Positions 46,943 to 59,323 of a DNA stretch of 64,000 nucleotides are shown here, one piece after another. The notes beneath the pieces were generated by a model that worked only from the letters and a program-made list of their open reading frames with translations, was not told where the DNA came from and made no database searches. The translations under genes were made by a program, and so were the position numbers. The stretch comes from Tetmemena sp. SeJ-2015 (lineage: Eukaryota; Ciliophora; Spirotrichea; Sporadotrichida; Oxytrichidae), in NCBI GenBank assembly GCA_027382625.1, contig JAJKFJ010022179.1:1-64000 (forward strand), in the 5' to 3' direction. Numbering within the stretch: the first letter of the stretch is position 1; the number at the start of each line of letters is the position of its first letter.

Positions 46943-48896
46943 ATGGAGAGCAAATCACAGCAAGTCAACTCTAAAAAGAGAAAGCAAGTTCAATATGCAG
47001 AAGATGAAGACATGGGAATGGACGCAGAAAACGTAGAAAACAGAAAAATCATCAAAGTCAAAAAGAGAGCTGCAAATGACACAGGTTTACCATGAGGATG
47101 CATCGATGGTGGCATTGTATATTCGGAGGATGAGTTCGAGGAAGAAATCATACATAACAGAGGCAAGGAGTCTGACGATGAGGGTTGGGAAGATTTCAAC
47201 TCGGAAGATGAAGATGACGAAGACATGGAAGGAGAGGAACAAGATGAAGTTATGGAAGATGTTGGAGGAAACTAGACTGCAAATAAGAGTAAGAGTCAGC
47301 CAAAAGGAAAGAAGAAGGAGTATTGGGATGAAAATAAGCAGCCCCTGCAGGAAGGGGAAGAGCTAGTATTTGATAATAGCGCTTACTAAATGCTTCATAG
47401 AGCAAAGGTGGAATGGCCATGCTTGTCTATCGATGTCCTTTTGAGAGACAGAGTAGGCTAGCATGATAAAGGAGTTGCCACAAGCAGCTTCTACCCTTAG
47501 AATCTACATTCTCTCAATCCAAAGGATTGTGTTAAGGACAGGAAAACTAAGGAAACCAGACATAGGCAAGATAAGTTTCCATACACGGTATATTTCTGCG
47601 CAGGATCTCAAACTTTAAATAAGAAGGACAATAAGATCTACACCATGAAGTGGAGCTAGATGTGCAAGACCCTCAGAGATGACGATGAAATCAATGAAGA
47701 TGAAGATAGTGAAGATGAGAATTAAAGCATTTAGGGTATTTATTTTAGAGAATAACAAGGACCCTGAGATGAGGTTTGAGTGCGTTCCTCATAAGGGTTG
47801 CGTGAACAGAATTAGAAGTATGTATGGAACTGGAATCGTTGCAACATGGAATGATGAAAATGAAGTTGGTATCTATATTGGACTATACTTTATATTCATG
47901 TTAAACAAATCAATTCAATTATTTTAATAATCTCACAACAGCAATTGAAGCACTTGATATAGAGCCATCTAAAGATGGAAAGAAAAAGAAAGATGCAGGA
48001 AAGCCTCATGGTGGAAGTTTAATCGGTCGTTTTAAATTGCCGGATGAAGGTTTCGCTCTCGATTGGTCACCTCTCACTTATGGAAGACTTGCAAGTGGTG
48101 GTTGCAATGCTTAGATTTATCTTTATTCTCCATCTGATGAGAATTGCAGTTCCTTCACTATGGAGAGCAAAGTCGGTTTATAAGGTCATCGTAAATCAGT
48201 TGAGGATGTGTAATTTTCTCCAACATAAGAGCATGTGCTAGCATCTTGCTCTGTCGATCAAACTGTGAAACTTTGGGACTTGAGAGCAACTTCAATGAAG
48301 GCTCAGCTTTCATTTAGAGCTCACGATTGCGATGTGAATGTAATTTCATGGAACACTACAACCAAGTTTAATAAAGTGTATTAATGTTCTTGTTGGCTTC
48401 AGGAGACGACAAGGGAGAGTTCAGAATATGGGATTTAAGAATGCTTAAACCATCAGATGGAGTGGAGCAAAAGGGATTTGACTCAATTACACGCATTAGG
48501 TGGCACACTCAAGCTATTACTAGTATTCAGTTCGAACCAGGTGAAGAGAGTGTGTTGGCAGTAGCATCAGCTGACAATAAGTTAACCCTGTGGGACTTCT
48601 CAGTGGAAGTAGATGAGTCAGGCCAAACCGCAGATGATGACATTCCTCCTCAGCTTATGTTCCTGCATTAAGGCTAAACTAACATGAAAGAACTGCGCTT
48701 CCACCCCTACTACAAAGAAATGATAATAACTACCGCAGAGGATAGCTATAACATTTTTAGACCTAATCTTGAACCTGAAGAAGAAGATCTTGCTGATCCT
48801 GATTCTGAAAATCTCAATCCATATCTTAAGATTATATTATATCAGTTCCTATTCTATTCATAAAATTAGGATTAAAATTATTATAAATATGAATGA
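46943..48896 (+). CDS. GRWD1: GRWD1/RRB1-type glutamate-rich WD40 ribosome-assembly protein
   Basis: The ATG at 46943 begins MESKSQQVNSKKRKQVQYAE. An acidic N-terminus is followed by the family block QPLQEGEELVFDNSAYQMLH and WPCLSIDVLL. WD blades follow: CVPHKGCVNRIRSMYGTGIV, FALDWSPLTYGRLASGG, VLASCSVDQTVKLWDLRA, HDCDVNVISW, FLLASGDDKGEFRIWDLR, VASADNKLTLWDFSVE and ELRFHPYYKEMIITTAED. A 73-nt intron lies at 47869-47941. Three IES-like inserts (12, 16 and 20 bp) interrupt it. The yeast and human relatives chaperone ribosomal protein L3 in the nucleus. The Glu-rich end (LEPEEEDLADPDSENLN) runs to TGA about 48896. The exact C-terminus is uncertain. Confidence 0.9.
47083..47094. other. Candidate IES, 12 bp, pointer AGG
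   Basis: AGG at 47083-47085 and 47095-47097 bracket an in-frame TGA in the acidic N-terminus of the WD40 gene. Removal keeps frame and deletes the stop. Confidence 0.5.
47733..47748. other. Candidate IES, 16 bp, pointer AG
   Basis: A frame change between DEDSEDENQSI and NNKDPEMRFECVPH is repaired by removing 16 bp between AG at 47733 and 47749. A 13-bp removal would also work, so the exact borders are uncertain. Confidence 0.5.
48366..48385. other. IES, 20 bp, pointer GTT, in the WD40 gene
   Basis: GTT at 48366-48368 and 48386-48388. Excision changes a frame-shifted reading into VISWNTTTKFLLASGDD. The spacing between Trp and Phe-Leu-Leu is then exactly that of animal GRWD1. The insert has no AG end, so it is not an intron. 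Confidence 0.8.
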
Positions 48897-49107
48897 CGAG
48901 GAATCTAAAGTTAGTGACACCACTGCAGCTTCAAACCAACCTGCTCAAATTAGAGGAGGGTAAAATTACTATGTAGACTCTGACGAAGAAGAGGAAGAGG
49001 AGAATCGCATGGTCAAGACTGCCAGAAAACTAAATAAACAAAGAAATGATGCAAAGGAGAAGAAAACTAAAGACGGAAAGAGAAGAAAAACTTCCCAGAA
49101 TAATTGA
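48889..49107 (+). CDS. Small acidic/basic ORF after the WD40 gene
   Basis: The ATG at 48889 overlaps the probable WD40 stop. It reads MNDEESKVSDTTAASNQPAQ, then an acidic run and a Lys/Arg-rich end (KEKKTKDGKRRKTSQ), with TGA 49107 (72 codons). The acidic-then-basic composition resembles a nucleolar tail and could be the WD40 protein's own C-terminus reached through an undetected IES. Otherwise it is a small nuclear protein. No family recognised. Confidence 0.4.
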
Positions 49108-49238
49108 AACATTTCCAAATAATTAATTAGTGCTATCCTATAAACCATAAAGTTAATTTAATCTTTATCTAAGATTAGTTACTCTTGCATTAGTTATCAT
49201 TCAATTTTAAAATCATAAGGTTATAATTTAAGAAAGCA

Positions 49239-52200
49239 ATGGGAGAAAGACTATCCAATAAAATTATTATACCAAACACAAAACACAGCAGCCACGCAAC
49301 TTCACGTTCTAATTCAGTATTAAATTATGGCAATAATGGAGGTCTTAAATCCTAGCGAAAGACTGTACGCTTTAAAGTAAAAAGCCTTTAAGTAAATTAT
49401 TATTTGATAAATGAGCATGGACACCCAGCCACTGATAAATAGAATTAAGAGGATGGTGATGATATTCTAGTGAGTTTTACCGAATCAGATGATGACAATA
49501 AGTTACAGTTTAAATATTATTTTTACTAGGACTATTTCTAAGAACGCTGGAGAATCTTCCAATAGCATATAAGTCCAATTTTAGCCCTTAAGCTTACTAA
49601 GAAAGACTTATTTTTAATAATATAAGACTCAGAGAATTCCTTATTGAGTAAATTCCATTCTCTTTAGTCTGCGAAAAATTGAAAACAGCAGGCAAGATCC
49701 AGGACAAGTAGACAACAAAAAACAAAGAAAATGACAAGATAATTTCAGAGATCAAGAAAAAATACCAGAATAAACACAAAAATGAACACTTTTGACAACA
49801 TCAGATCAATTTAAGATAGCAAAGAACTAAAACAACCCTTACCAACTATAACTTTCAAAACCAATCTACTCTACAACTTTAAAAAGAAATATACTAAGAC
49901 TTAAAGATGAAGACTTTCAGCAGAAGTAACTAAACTAAGGGTCTTCACGAAGATTTGCATATTAATGAGTCCACCATTAAAAAATTAAAAACATCATATT
50001 ATTTAAACAGCTATATATTATAAATAACTTTTTTAAAGTTGATCTCTACTAGATCAAGTTCCTACAACCGACTATTTTGCATTAAATTCTCTAGTATAAT
50101 AAGTTACAGTTTAAATATTTTTTTACTAGGACTGATTTCTAAGAACGCTGGAGCAAACTTCCAATAGCATATAAGTCCAATTTTAGCCCTTAAGCTTACT
50201 AAGAAAGACTTATTTTTAATAATATAAGACTCAGAGAGTTCCTTATTGAGTAAATTCCATTCTCTTTAGTCTGCGAAAAACTTGCAACAGCAGCATGAAA
50301 AGTAAATTGGTGAACATAAGCCTTTACATGGCAAGATAACGCAAGCTTTTCTAAGCAAGATACAAAAGTAATAGAATGAAGGCGCCATTACCTAATCCAA
50401 AGACTAATTCTAAAGGCAGTAAACCAAATTCAACATTAATCTCAAGAACGTAACAGCTTAGCAGTAAATTTAAGAACAAAGAGAGAGATTGAAACTTCAA
50501 TCAGCAAGAGAAAGTAATTTCCCTGGAGATTATGAAAATGAGTTAGAAGAAGTTGATAATTTTTCACCTGATAAGCCATTTAATGCAGCAAGAGAGATCT
50601 ATTAGAATAGAGAGCAGTAGAGACCATAGAGTCATGTATAGAGGAATATCAAGCATAAAGAATTTGAAATTGCTAAGACTTTAGGCCACTATACAGGCTT
50701 AAATTTAACCATAATTATCATTCTTTAGATTCTCAAGCGAGCTGCAAATAAGATAAAGCTAGGAATAAAAGAAGAAAAAGATTCTTGAAATCATAAAAAG
50801 GAACAATCAGGAGTATGGATCTTAGCCTAGAGATACGCTCAGAGAATTTTATGACACCTATGAATAAGTTTCAATTGTATTTTTCTTAAAGTCAAGAACT
50901 ATTAGAGTGAAAAGGATTGCGTAAAAAACTTGGAAACATTTGAGATGAAAGTTGCACCAACAGCTCTACAAATCTTTGCTGAAAATCTCAACTCGCGAGT
51001 GAAAAGCTTAATGTTCACAAATACATCTAGCACTAGTTAGTAACCTTTCTCAAAGAAGCTCAAAATTTTAGCCTCTCCAAAATCTTCCACTCAAGCATAA
51101 ATTTAGTTGCCTCCAAGTTCCTAGTCAACCAGAAGTAATTAAGATACATTCAAGCATCCCTCAACTTAATAAAACTTCAGGAGAGAAGCTTCTTAAGCCA
51201 ATGTAAACATGACTAACTTGAATTTGATAATCAGGGATCCTGGACCTTAAGAGCCTGAGAAAGATATGGTATTCGATAGGAAGAGACGGCTTTAAGAGAT
51301 GTAGACTGATAAGTCAAATAGAGAACGGCATTAAAGAGAGATAGAGAAGTACATGAGTATGGATACCAAGGATCTTTACTCTGAAGAAGCGAGAAAGCAA
51401 CTCATTAAGTTTAAGGTTTACAGACTAAGCATTGATTTTTATTTTTAGACCTAAAAGCTTCCTCAAGGGCTAGACTAAGGAGCAATTGCTAAGGCAGCTG
51501 AAGACAACAAATGCAATAGCCTCTGATGAACTCTTTGATGTAAAAATATCGAAAGAGAAGCCAGAGTGCTTGCAGGACGACGAACTCGTGGCAACTCAAA
51601 TGGATCTCTATGTTACTATGAATCATTTTTAGTTTTTTAAATACTCTCATTTAAGTTTGAACCTGAACGAGAATCTTCAAAACGCAAGAGTAAAACGTAA
51701 AAAGGATCGGACTATGGAAGAGATGGCAAGTAAAATGACTAAGATTAAGGGATTTGTGGATGAGACTTTCAAGACTGAGGATATTGCAGAAAGAATTAAG
51801 ATAGAAAGCGAGATACTCCAGGAATATAAATAGGTCCAACAAAAGATAGAGGATTTAAGAATTACCAGGACCAAGTTGTTTGCAGTGAATACTAATTTAC
51901 ACAATCAATTGCAAATGCTGAAACAGTAGAACAAGTAATTCGAGGAGGAGTTGAAACGAACACAGCTTTCTTCTAAAACTAATTTTGAGAGTAAGGTAGC
52001 AAGGATGGGATCTATAGACACTAAAGCTGGAATGATTAAGGATTTCGTAAAGATGAATGCTGAAAGAGAAATGAATGAAAAGATAGTTGAACAGCGCAAG
52101 AAGAAGGAACAAGTCATTTTGAAATCTAGAGATTAGAATCAGGAGCGCATATATTACGTAGAAAGGGAAATGGAAGTGCATAAGAGTCAATTGCAGTTTC

Positions 52201-52934
52201 TAGTGAATGTTTAGAAAGAGCACTATCTCAGGCTGCTGAAGGAAGGTAAAGATACTCGTTAAAAGGGCTTGCTATGGATAATTCAGTGTTTGAAGAGCGA
52301 ACTAGAAGTGTAGTTTATTTAGAAAGACATGATGCCAACTGTAATAGACGATAGAAGCAAGTAATTTATTATGGAGCTAGCAGATAAGGATTTTTAGCTA
52401 GTTCAGTTCTAGCAGAAACTAAATGACCTTAAATAAAGCCACAAGCTATCGATGATAAACGAGCAATTTTCTAGAAGCTAGCAGACCTTCGATTCAACCT
52501 GTGGGTTTTTAACTTCAAGGACTTAAAGATCTGAGAGTAATTATATCGCGAACAGTCTCATTTCTAGCAAAGGGTTCATTCCTATAAGAACAGGTGAAAA
52601 CTTCTAGAAAATAATGGATCTTAAAAATACAACACTCAGAGAAATATGGAAAGTGAAGGAGGAAGGGAAGAGGCCCAACTTAGACAGGCAATAAAAGACT
52701 ATCACACAGATTCTTGAAGAATCTAATAAGAGCCACGCAAAGACTTTTGGGTTCTAGAGCTCAAGAAACTTCGAGTAGAAGTCTTCTACAATTACAGACT
52801 TAAGAGCAAACAAAGATGGAGGGGAATTTAATGAAGAGAAAGAGGAGGGCAATAATCTAATAGGAAGAGCAGTTAAAAGTAAGATCCTAAACAACCTCCA
52901 GAGCAATTCCATAAAGCATAATGCTATAAAGTGA
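49239..52934 (+). CDS. Large coiled-coil protein
   Basis: The ATG at 49239 begins MGERLSNKIIIPNTKHSSHA. A basic, Gln-rich N-terminal third is interrupted by a 195-bp direct repeat. The middle (about 50930-51415) is Ser/Gln-rich (RDPGPQEPEKDMVFDRKRRL). After an intron with a GTTTAC donor (about 51417-51449) one frame runs nearly 1.5 kb to TGA 52934: long coiled coil (MEEMASKMTKIKGFVDETFK, LQNARVKRKKD, ERIYYVEREMEVHKSQLQFL), a block KEGKDTRQKGLLWIIQCLKS, and a basic tail. The coiled-coil content suggests a cytoskeletal or ciliary structural protein, but no named family is certain. Frame changes near 50.80 and 50.92 kb imply IESs. Confidence 0.6.
49497..49692 (+). repeat. 195-bp direct repeat, copy 1
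   Basis: Nearly identical (a few substitutions and 1-3 bp indels) to 50098-50292. Copy 1 keeps the good reading frame (QERWRIFQQHISPILALKLT) but runs into TGA just past the repeat. Confidence 0.85.
50098..50292 (+). repeat. 195-bp direct repeat, copy 2
   Basis: The partner of 49497-49692. Its first half has lost the frame through small indels, but its end continues in the frame set by copy 1 (FHSLQSAKNLQQQHEKQIGE). Recombination between the copies would give one continuous gene and delete about 600 bp. Confidence 0.85.
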
Positions 52935-53394
52935 TGAAATTGTTTCATGATGTTGACCTTTATTGAAAATAGATATAAAATTTAAAATCTTTCATCAGGT
53001 CTTACTAAGGATATTGAAATAGCTCTTTATAATTCAGCAGAAATTAAGAGACTAGTCAAAGACTATCAAAATCATTACAGTGAATTATAAAGTATTTGAA
53101 TTGCAAATACTTTGCGTTGTTTTAATTAAGGAAATGTCTTAAAAGTAAAGAAGATTTGAGGTAGCTGTTCCTTTGTCTTTTTGGAGATTCCTAATTAGAG
53201 TTTGACTTCAAGAAAATGCTTTTGGCTTCAGCATCTGATAAGAAAGTTTATAATTCTTAGAATTTAGTTTTAGAACTATGATTTTCAAAAATGTAATTCA
53301 CTTGTGTAAATATTTTAATACTATTCCTCTATAATTATTGGATTCTTCAAATAATTAAAAACAATCTGTATCTTTCTATCATAAATTATATACT
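52935..53394. other. Convergent intergenic spacer
   Basis: AT-rich 460 bp between two convergent coiled-coil genes. Nothing recognised beyond short open stretches. Confidence 0.5.
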
Positions 53395-56300
53395 TCATTT
53401 GTTATTTTTATTCAAATCTTGTCTATCATAGTTTTATATTTTCAGCCATGAAGCATACTTTCCATTTAATTTAGAAATTCTTTCACTCACTTCAACTCTA
53501 AGAAATGAATAAATCTATTAATTTATCTATCGTATCCATCTGCTCTAAGGTAGTGTCCCATGCTTTAATCCATCTTTCCATATATAAATGTGTGTTTTTC
53601 AAATCTGAAATCTTTAAGAGCATCTCTCTTCTATCCTATTTCTATGACTGTCAAGAACTTCTGCTCTATGTTTTCTTGTAGCTTGTCTAACTTTTTACTT
53701 TCCTTCTTTTGAATCTTATCTATGACTTTCCCATCTTGCCTCAGTGTTCGTCTCTCAGTAACGCACTCTTTGCTAATGGCCTAAAGCTTTTAGAGAATTA
53801 ACTCTTTCTCAGAAGCAGGTATAGCATAGCTCTCACTCTGTTATAAAATGTCTTAATTTAGTTTTAGAGTTGAATGATTCCTCTGTGTATTCATAAGAGG
53901 TTAGGTATAATCTCTTTAAGTTTAGGGTATTGGAAAATTTAGAGGAGAATTGTTTTCTGCGTGAAATCTCTCAGTATTAGGTCCATTGTTTAGCTGGCCA
54001 GGGTCTTATTTTTTATTCATTAAAAATGGAATGCGTCTTTCTGAGTCAATCTTATGTAGCTATTAAGGAGTGTGATTCAAAAGCATGATCGTAGGCCTGC
54101 GAGAACTTGAAGTGCCTGGTCTTGTTGTTTGAGGAAAGTTTTGATGATGAAGTTTAGAGTACGCTTGAATTTGTTTCAGACTCCTCAAATGATTTTTATT
54201 GTTGATTAAGTTCTCAGAAAAAGTCTTCTAGGAAGAGTTGAAAGCTGTATGTGGCCTAGTAGTTGCACTCATTCCTCTCGTGAAGTTAGATAATCTCGCC
54301 GTTGAAATTCTCTCTTTCGCATCTACAGTTTTTTGTGTGGAGGCTATGTTTCCAACCTTCGCAGAAACTAATCTGCTTTGGATTCCTTTAAGCTTTAGGA
54401 AGTTACCTTGAGAGTCCTTCTTAGTAATGTTCTAGCCATTAATATTTTCCTACTCAACTTCTAAGAATTAAATCTTCTTGGCTGAGTGAGGAATAGCACT
54501 TGGGATTCTTGAATTCTTGGCCTTGAAAATTGCCTTGTCATTTCTCAAGTCTACAGTCTATTCGGCTTTCTTTTATTCTTATATCTCACAAAAATAAGCA
54601 TAATATTTTCATTAATATCTTCCCAACCTTTGTCATATCAAATGCTGCTATATTTGGACTTTAGATCTGCAAACTCTTCTATTAGCCATTTATATGTCGG
54701 TTAAACATTTTAATTTCATATGCCTACCTCTCCTTATCTATCTTCCCGATTGAGGAGTCAGTTATCAACTATGAAGGATTAGGATGAGTTGAAATGATAT
54801 TCGTACTAGCGAACTTAGTTTATGGTTTTAGCTAAGCTTTGGCCATCGTCAAATCACTAATGTTGAGGAATTCATCTCCCTCCGCTAAAGCTTACAAGTC
54901 TTAATCAATATACTCTTGATCTTCAGTTTCATCTGGCTCTTGAGATTAGCTCTAGCTATTTGGATTTTGCACCTTCCTTTTGACAAAGATTTGGCGTTCG
55001 AGGTCGATAGGCTCTGATTGTATTTTCTTCTTCTGATTGAGGATATCCTTCTTTCTCATTTCTGGAATGTAAGCTGCGTTTCTCTTTTTGTTCAACTCCA
55101 TCTGTATTATCTTCTCTTTCTTAGCTTCTTTTACTTGCTTTTCTAAAGTCTTCTTTGCTTCCTCTAGTAAGAAATTGGTTGATAGTGGCTGTCTATTATC
55201 ATTTTTAGATACACACTTAACTAAATACACTTTTTAATAATTTTTAGGGTTTTGCGATGAATAAAATTTCTCTAGTTGCTTGCTCTTCCGATTGGTGTTA
55301 TGAAGCAGTCCTAATTTTGCAGTGTCTTAGTTTTCTCTTAGCAATGCAAGAAATTCACTTGGGCCTTTGAAAAGCTTCTTTTCATTTTTGAATTCCCTGA
55401 CAATTTGAGAGTTTCTCTAAACTGAGAGATGTTTGTGGGAGTAGCTAGAGGAGGTGTCATTATGCTTCCTCATAAACTTATTCACATCATCATCTTCTTC
55501 CTGGTTATTATCATCTGAGGCTTTTCTATTTCTATCATAGATTTCCTGAATCAAATCTTATTTCTGTTGTGTCACTGACTCTCGAGGAAGAGAAGAGCTT
55601 CTTGGATACAAACTTGTTCAAAAAAAATTATAGAAATATACAAAATAATATTGAAATAATATTTCTTAATTTTGTTCTGCTACTCCTAGCTGTTTGATTT
55701 TACTAGTTGATTTCAAAATTGACTTTGATGATTTCATGTTCAGGAGAGCACTCTTTTTCAATTTTGCGTTGGAGTTTAAGATCATTTTCAGAGGCTAGAG
55801 ATCTTTAAATATCTTAGTCCACGAATATCAAGCTCCTTTTGTTCTAATAAAAATGTAACTTTTCCATAGTAAAATAATGATGATGAATTATCTTAGGAGG
55901 GCTTTGATTGAAATTGATATGAATCTACTCTATCTGCTCTGGATCGATCTCTTCTCCTTCTTTCGAAGGATGAGTGTAGAAATTAATCTGATTGAGGATG
56001 GATTCTTACGAGTTAGAAGAATACATTTCTTTTCTCTAGTGCTCTGTAAAAGCTTTGAAGCCGCTCAGTTCGATGTGGTTAACTGAATAGTCTGGCACAT
56101 AGTCTTTCAAGTCTATATCTTTCATTAACTTTAGTAGATTCAATAAGATAGAATAACAAATTATACTTGCTTTTGTCAAAGGGGCGAATGTCAAAAGCGT
56201 GAATACTGGCAGTTTTGAAATTCTTTTTGTTGAACAGCTCCCTAGTTGTCTTAGGTCTGTGCTTCTCCTCTTTAATTCTCATAATCTACGATTTAGAAAT

Positions 56301-57202
56301 GACTTATGGTATTTAAGAAAAGCATATAAGAATAATTAGGCTTTCCTAGATTGAGGAACTAAATTAGCATCCTGCAACAAGATCTCTCTATAGAAATTAG
56401 CATCCTTTTTGTGTTAGGCTGAATATGGATCAATTTCTTTGCCAAGATATCGAACAGAGTCATCTAGCTACTCCAATTTTTCATTTTTCATAGCTTCCAA
56501 ATCGTTTTACTTCTGCCCCATGCCAACGCTTTAAATGAAAAGTCTATTCTTGCTCTTAAAAAAAATAAAGTTTGATATTTTATTTTAACTTCTCTTTTAA
56601 CTTTTGAGGCTCTATACAAACCTCCTCCGCTTATTTTTACTGTTTATGCTAATTAAAGGCCCTCTTCGTTCTCCTTCGGGAGGCCTGGACTGTCTCTTGG
56701 CCTCTCCCTTAGTCATACTTGCTTCCTCAGCAATGGTTTCCTTTCTAAGTTTCTGACTCATAATCCACTCTTTGGTGTCTTCTCTCTGGTTAGGCATATG
56801 AATATTGTTGAAGAGGTAGGCCCAAATCTGCCTTATCTTGTTCTTCATAGGTCTGACTTGATCTCTGTATATGTCGCTCACCTCCAAAATTTCTCCCTTT
56901 GGTTTAGGTTGCTTATCAATTGTGCTATTTAGTTTTGCTAGTATGTCGAAGTAGGTGCGCCTCATTCTCCTCCTGAGATCATTAGATTGCTATATCCGTT
57001 GCTCCAAAGCGTAGTGGAAGAGCAGGGGAGAAACCTCAATGGACTTGTAGCCGTGGCAGAGTTTGCGGATCTTCTCTGCCTCTTGCTAAAGAAGGTTATC
57101 TATGTCTTCATCACTCATTTATTCCACCATGTAAGTGTAGTGGATGGCTTGCTTTCGCAGACGCTCCATCATGGCATACATTTCTATCATTTCATCTGCC
57201 AT
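53395..57202 (-). CDS. Large coiled-coil protein, minus strand, unknown function
   Basis: The ATG at 57202 begins MADEMIEMYAMMERLRKQAI and reads MSDEDIDNLLQQEAEKIRKL, MRRTYFDILAKLNSTIDK and IYRDQVRPMKNKIRQIWAYL. Later pieces include FYTHPSKEGEEIDPEQIEQI (about 55.95 kb), NFLLEEAKKTLEKQVKEAKK (about 55.15 kb), a Ser/Asn/Thr-rich centre (about 54.1-54.9 kb) and ERISKLNGKYASWLKIQNYD before TGA 53395. It uses Gln TAA/TAG throughout and is interrupted by several frame changes. Helical, charged and low in hydrophobics, it resembles structural proteins of the cytoskeleton or cilium. No domain is identified with confidence. Boundaries of individual segments are not resolved. Confidence 0.55.
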
Positions 57203-57675
57203 TTAATCTCCTCTTTCTTACTAAAACCACTTCCAAAGCAATAAAATGAAATTTTTAATTATTATATTCCCTCACTCATATCATCATTCTTCGAATATAA
57301 CCTACAAAGATAGAGCAAATTCATAGTATTATTGGCAAACTCAAATACAAATGTAAAGTAACCTCATTACAGGATATCTATTTTTATATTAGAGATAGTT
57401 TCATTTTTTAATTTAAAAGTATACATGTATTTTAATCAAACAAATTTAGTAATTAAAAATGTATTTCATAATTTTGAATTCAATTGCATTTATTTCTCCT
57501 TAAATAATCTAAAATGTAGATTTACTAATTAGAATGACTTTAATTTTCTTTTAAGAACCTTAAATCCTTTTAAAAATTGATTCTAATCAAATGATCACTA
57601 GGATTAATTTAATTTTCAGAATGTTTCTTTTTAAGCGATATTGTTTGAAAGATAAATAATTTTGTAATTAGAGAA
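57203..57675. promoter_or_regulatory. Shared upstream region of two divergent genes
   Basis: About 470 bp of very AT-rich DNA between the divergent starts at 57202 (minus) and 57676 (plus). By position it should contain both promoters. No specific site is recognised. Confidence 0.4.
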
Positions 57676-59323
57676 ATGAATTATAAGAAGCTAGCGTTTG
57701 GATTGCCCTCCATTCTGTCGATATTGCTAACTCTTTTCATAAGTTACATCTTTTACTTTGACTTCTTGCCTCTCTAAGTCAAAAAAGTAAGTATTGAATT
57801 GCTATTGAACGATCTCTCCTTCCCTATAAAGTTTTGATATCGTACTATTTAAGAGTCCTTATTGAATTTTAGCATGGTTCAGTGTCAGCGTTTTTCCTTG
57901 GTGTGATGCATACATTTTTCATGACGATGACTCTCTGGTCTCTTCTGAAGACAATGCTATCCAATCCTGGCTACCTCCCTCCTACTTTCTAAACTAATTC
58001 TAAGTTAATTTCTAATATTTTATTTAAAGCTAAGTTTATGTAAGTAAAATATTATTCCACAATCTTTTTATAGAAAAACCCTCGCAATTCCACTGAAGTT
58101 GTCAAAAAACTTAATAAAAAACACTACGAGAGAAATAACCTCATCACCATTAGACCTAAAAAGCAAAGAGACATCGAATCTAACACATAATGATCTTCTT
58201 ATATTCTATTTATAGATAGCATGTATATTTAAAATAACACTATCTAAGACGGAGAAGAGGATGCATAAAATGTAAACGAAGACTAAAATAATTCCTCATC
58301 TGATGAACTTGACTACAAAGATGTTCCCTCTAGAAGCCATCTCGCTCATGATGAAAGCATAGAGACACAGTCTAATTCCACTGCTACTTCAGTTGAACAA
58401 AGGACAATAAGAAAGAATAACAACTCACCAAGCTATTTATTAAGTTAATCCTAATTTGAATAAATTAATGAGTATAGGATAATAAACAGTATTCTAATTC
58501 GTTAAAACACTCTAATATAAATTAGACCTTCTCAATTTCTTGTCTTTTATATATTTGAAATTGCCAAAGGCAAACTTTAAGCAAAAATTCACTATCGAAA
58601 TTAGAATGCTTTTTAATATAATGATCCTAGTTTTTAATCCAGCATCAAGATCTCTATTAAAGTCTATAAACATTTTCTATATCAGAGCTGCGATTATTTA
58701 ATATAAATGAAGCTAGCAAAGAGATGAGGATTGGGAGTAGGTAGAATCAGAAATAGATGAGCGCTTTCCAGCTGCTTAAAGAAGTTTCATAAGATTTCGC
58801 TACTGCCAGAAATGCAAGCAAGTAAAGCCCCCTCGCACTCATCACTGTTCTGTGTGCAACTAGTGTGTGATGAAGATGGATCATCACTGCCCCTGGGTTG
58901 GTAACTGCGTTGGCGTTAACAATCACAAATTCTTCTTCAACTTCTTGTTCTACGCGTTTCTAGGAACTTCCCATGCCTCCATCGCTTTATTCCTGGCTAA
59001 GAACAGTCTTAACGAGTTTCAAAAAGACATAGCATATATGCTTGCAGGTGTTTTCTCTCTAGCTTTCTCCTTCTCAATAGGAATGCTTTTTTAAATTTTA
59101 AGCACGTTTTATGCTGTTGGCTACTCATGCCTACTTGCTCGCTAGAAATTTCACGACAATAGAAATGGGCGGTCTTATGGGCAAAAATCCCTTTAGTCAA
59201 GGTAGTATAATCAGAAATATCGAATAAACTTTAGGCAAAGACAGACGCTTATGGTTCATACCTGTCGAACCTGTTCAAAGAGCCAATGACGGCATCAATC
59301 ACACTATAATTCCTGTTTATTGA
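57676..59323 (+). CDS. DHHC palmitoyltransferase 2
   Basis: The ATG at 57676 begins [20 protein letters not shown], a first membrane span. A GTAAGT...TTTTAG intron (about 57788-57873) joins to [16 protein letters not shown] and a second span ending in [17 protein letters not shown] Ser/Asn/Asp-rich linker (58.1-58.75 kb) contains in-frame TGAs and frame changes, so introns or IESs lie there. The catalytic domain is intact: [20 protein letters not shown] then [20 protein letters not shown] and [13 protein letters not shown]. Two further spans, the [11 protein letters not shown] (TTxE) motif and [14 protein letters not shown] follow, with TGA 59323. It is a four-span S-acyltransferase of internal membranes, not a close copy of the enzyme at 44-46 kb. 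Confidence 0.88.

Noticed and set aside
48384..48671. A separate small WD40 ORF starting at 48384
   Set aside because: It is the continuation of the GRWD1-type gene after the 20-bp GTT-bounded insert, not a new gene.
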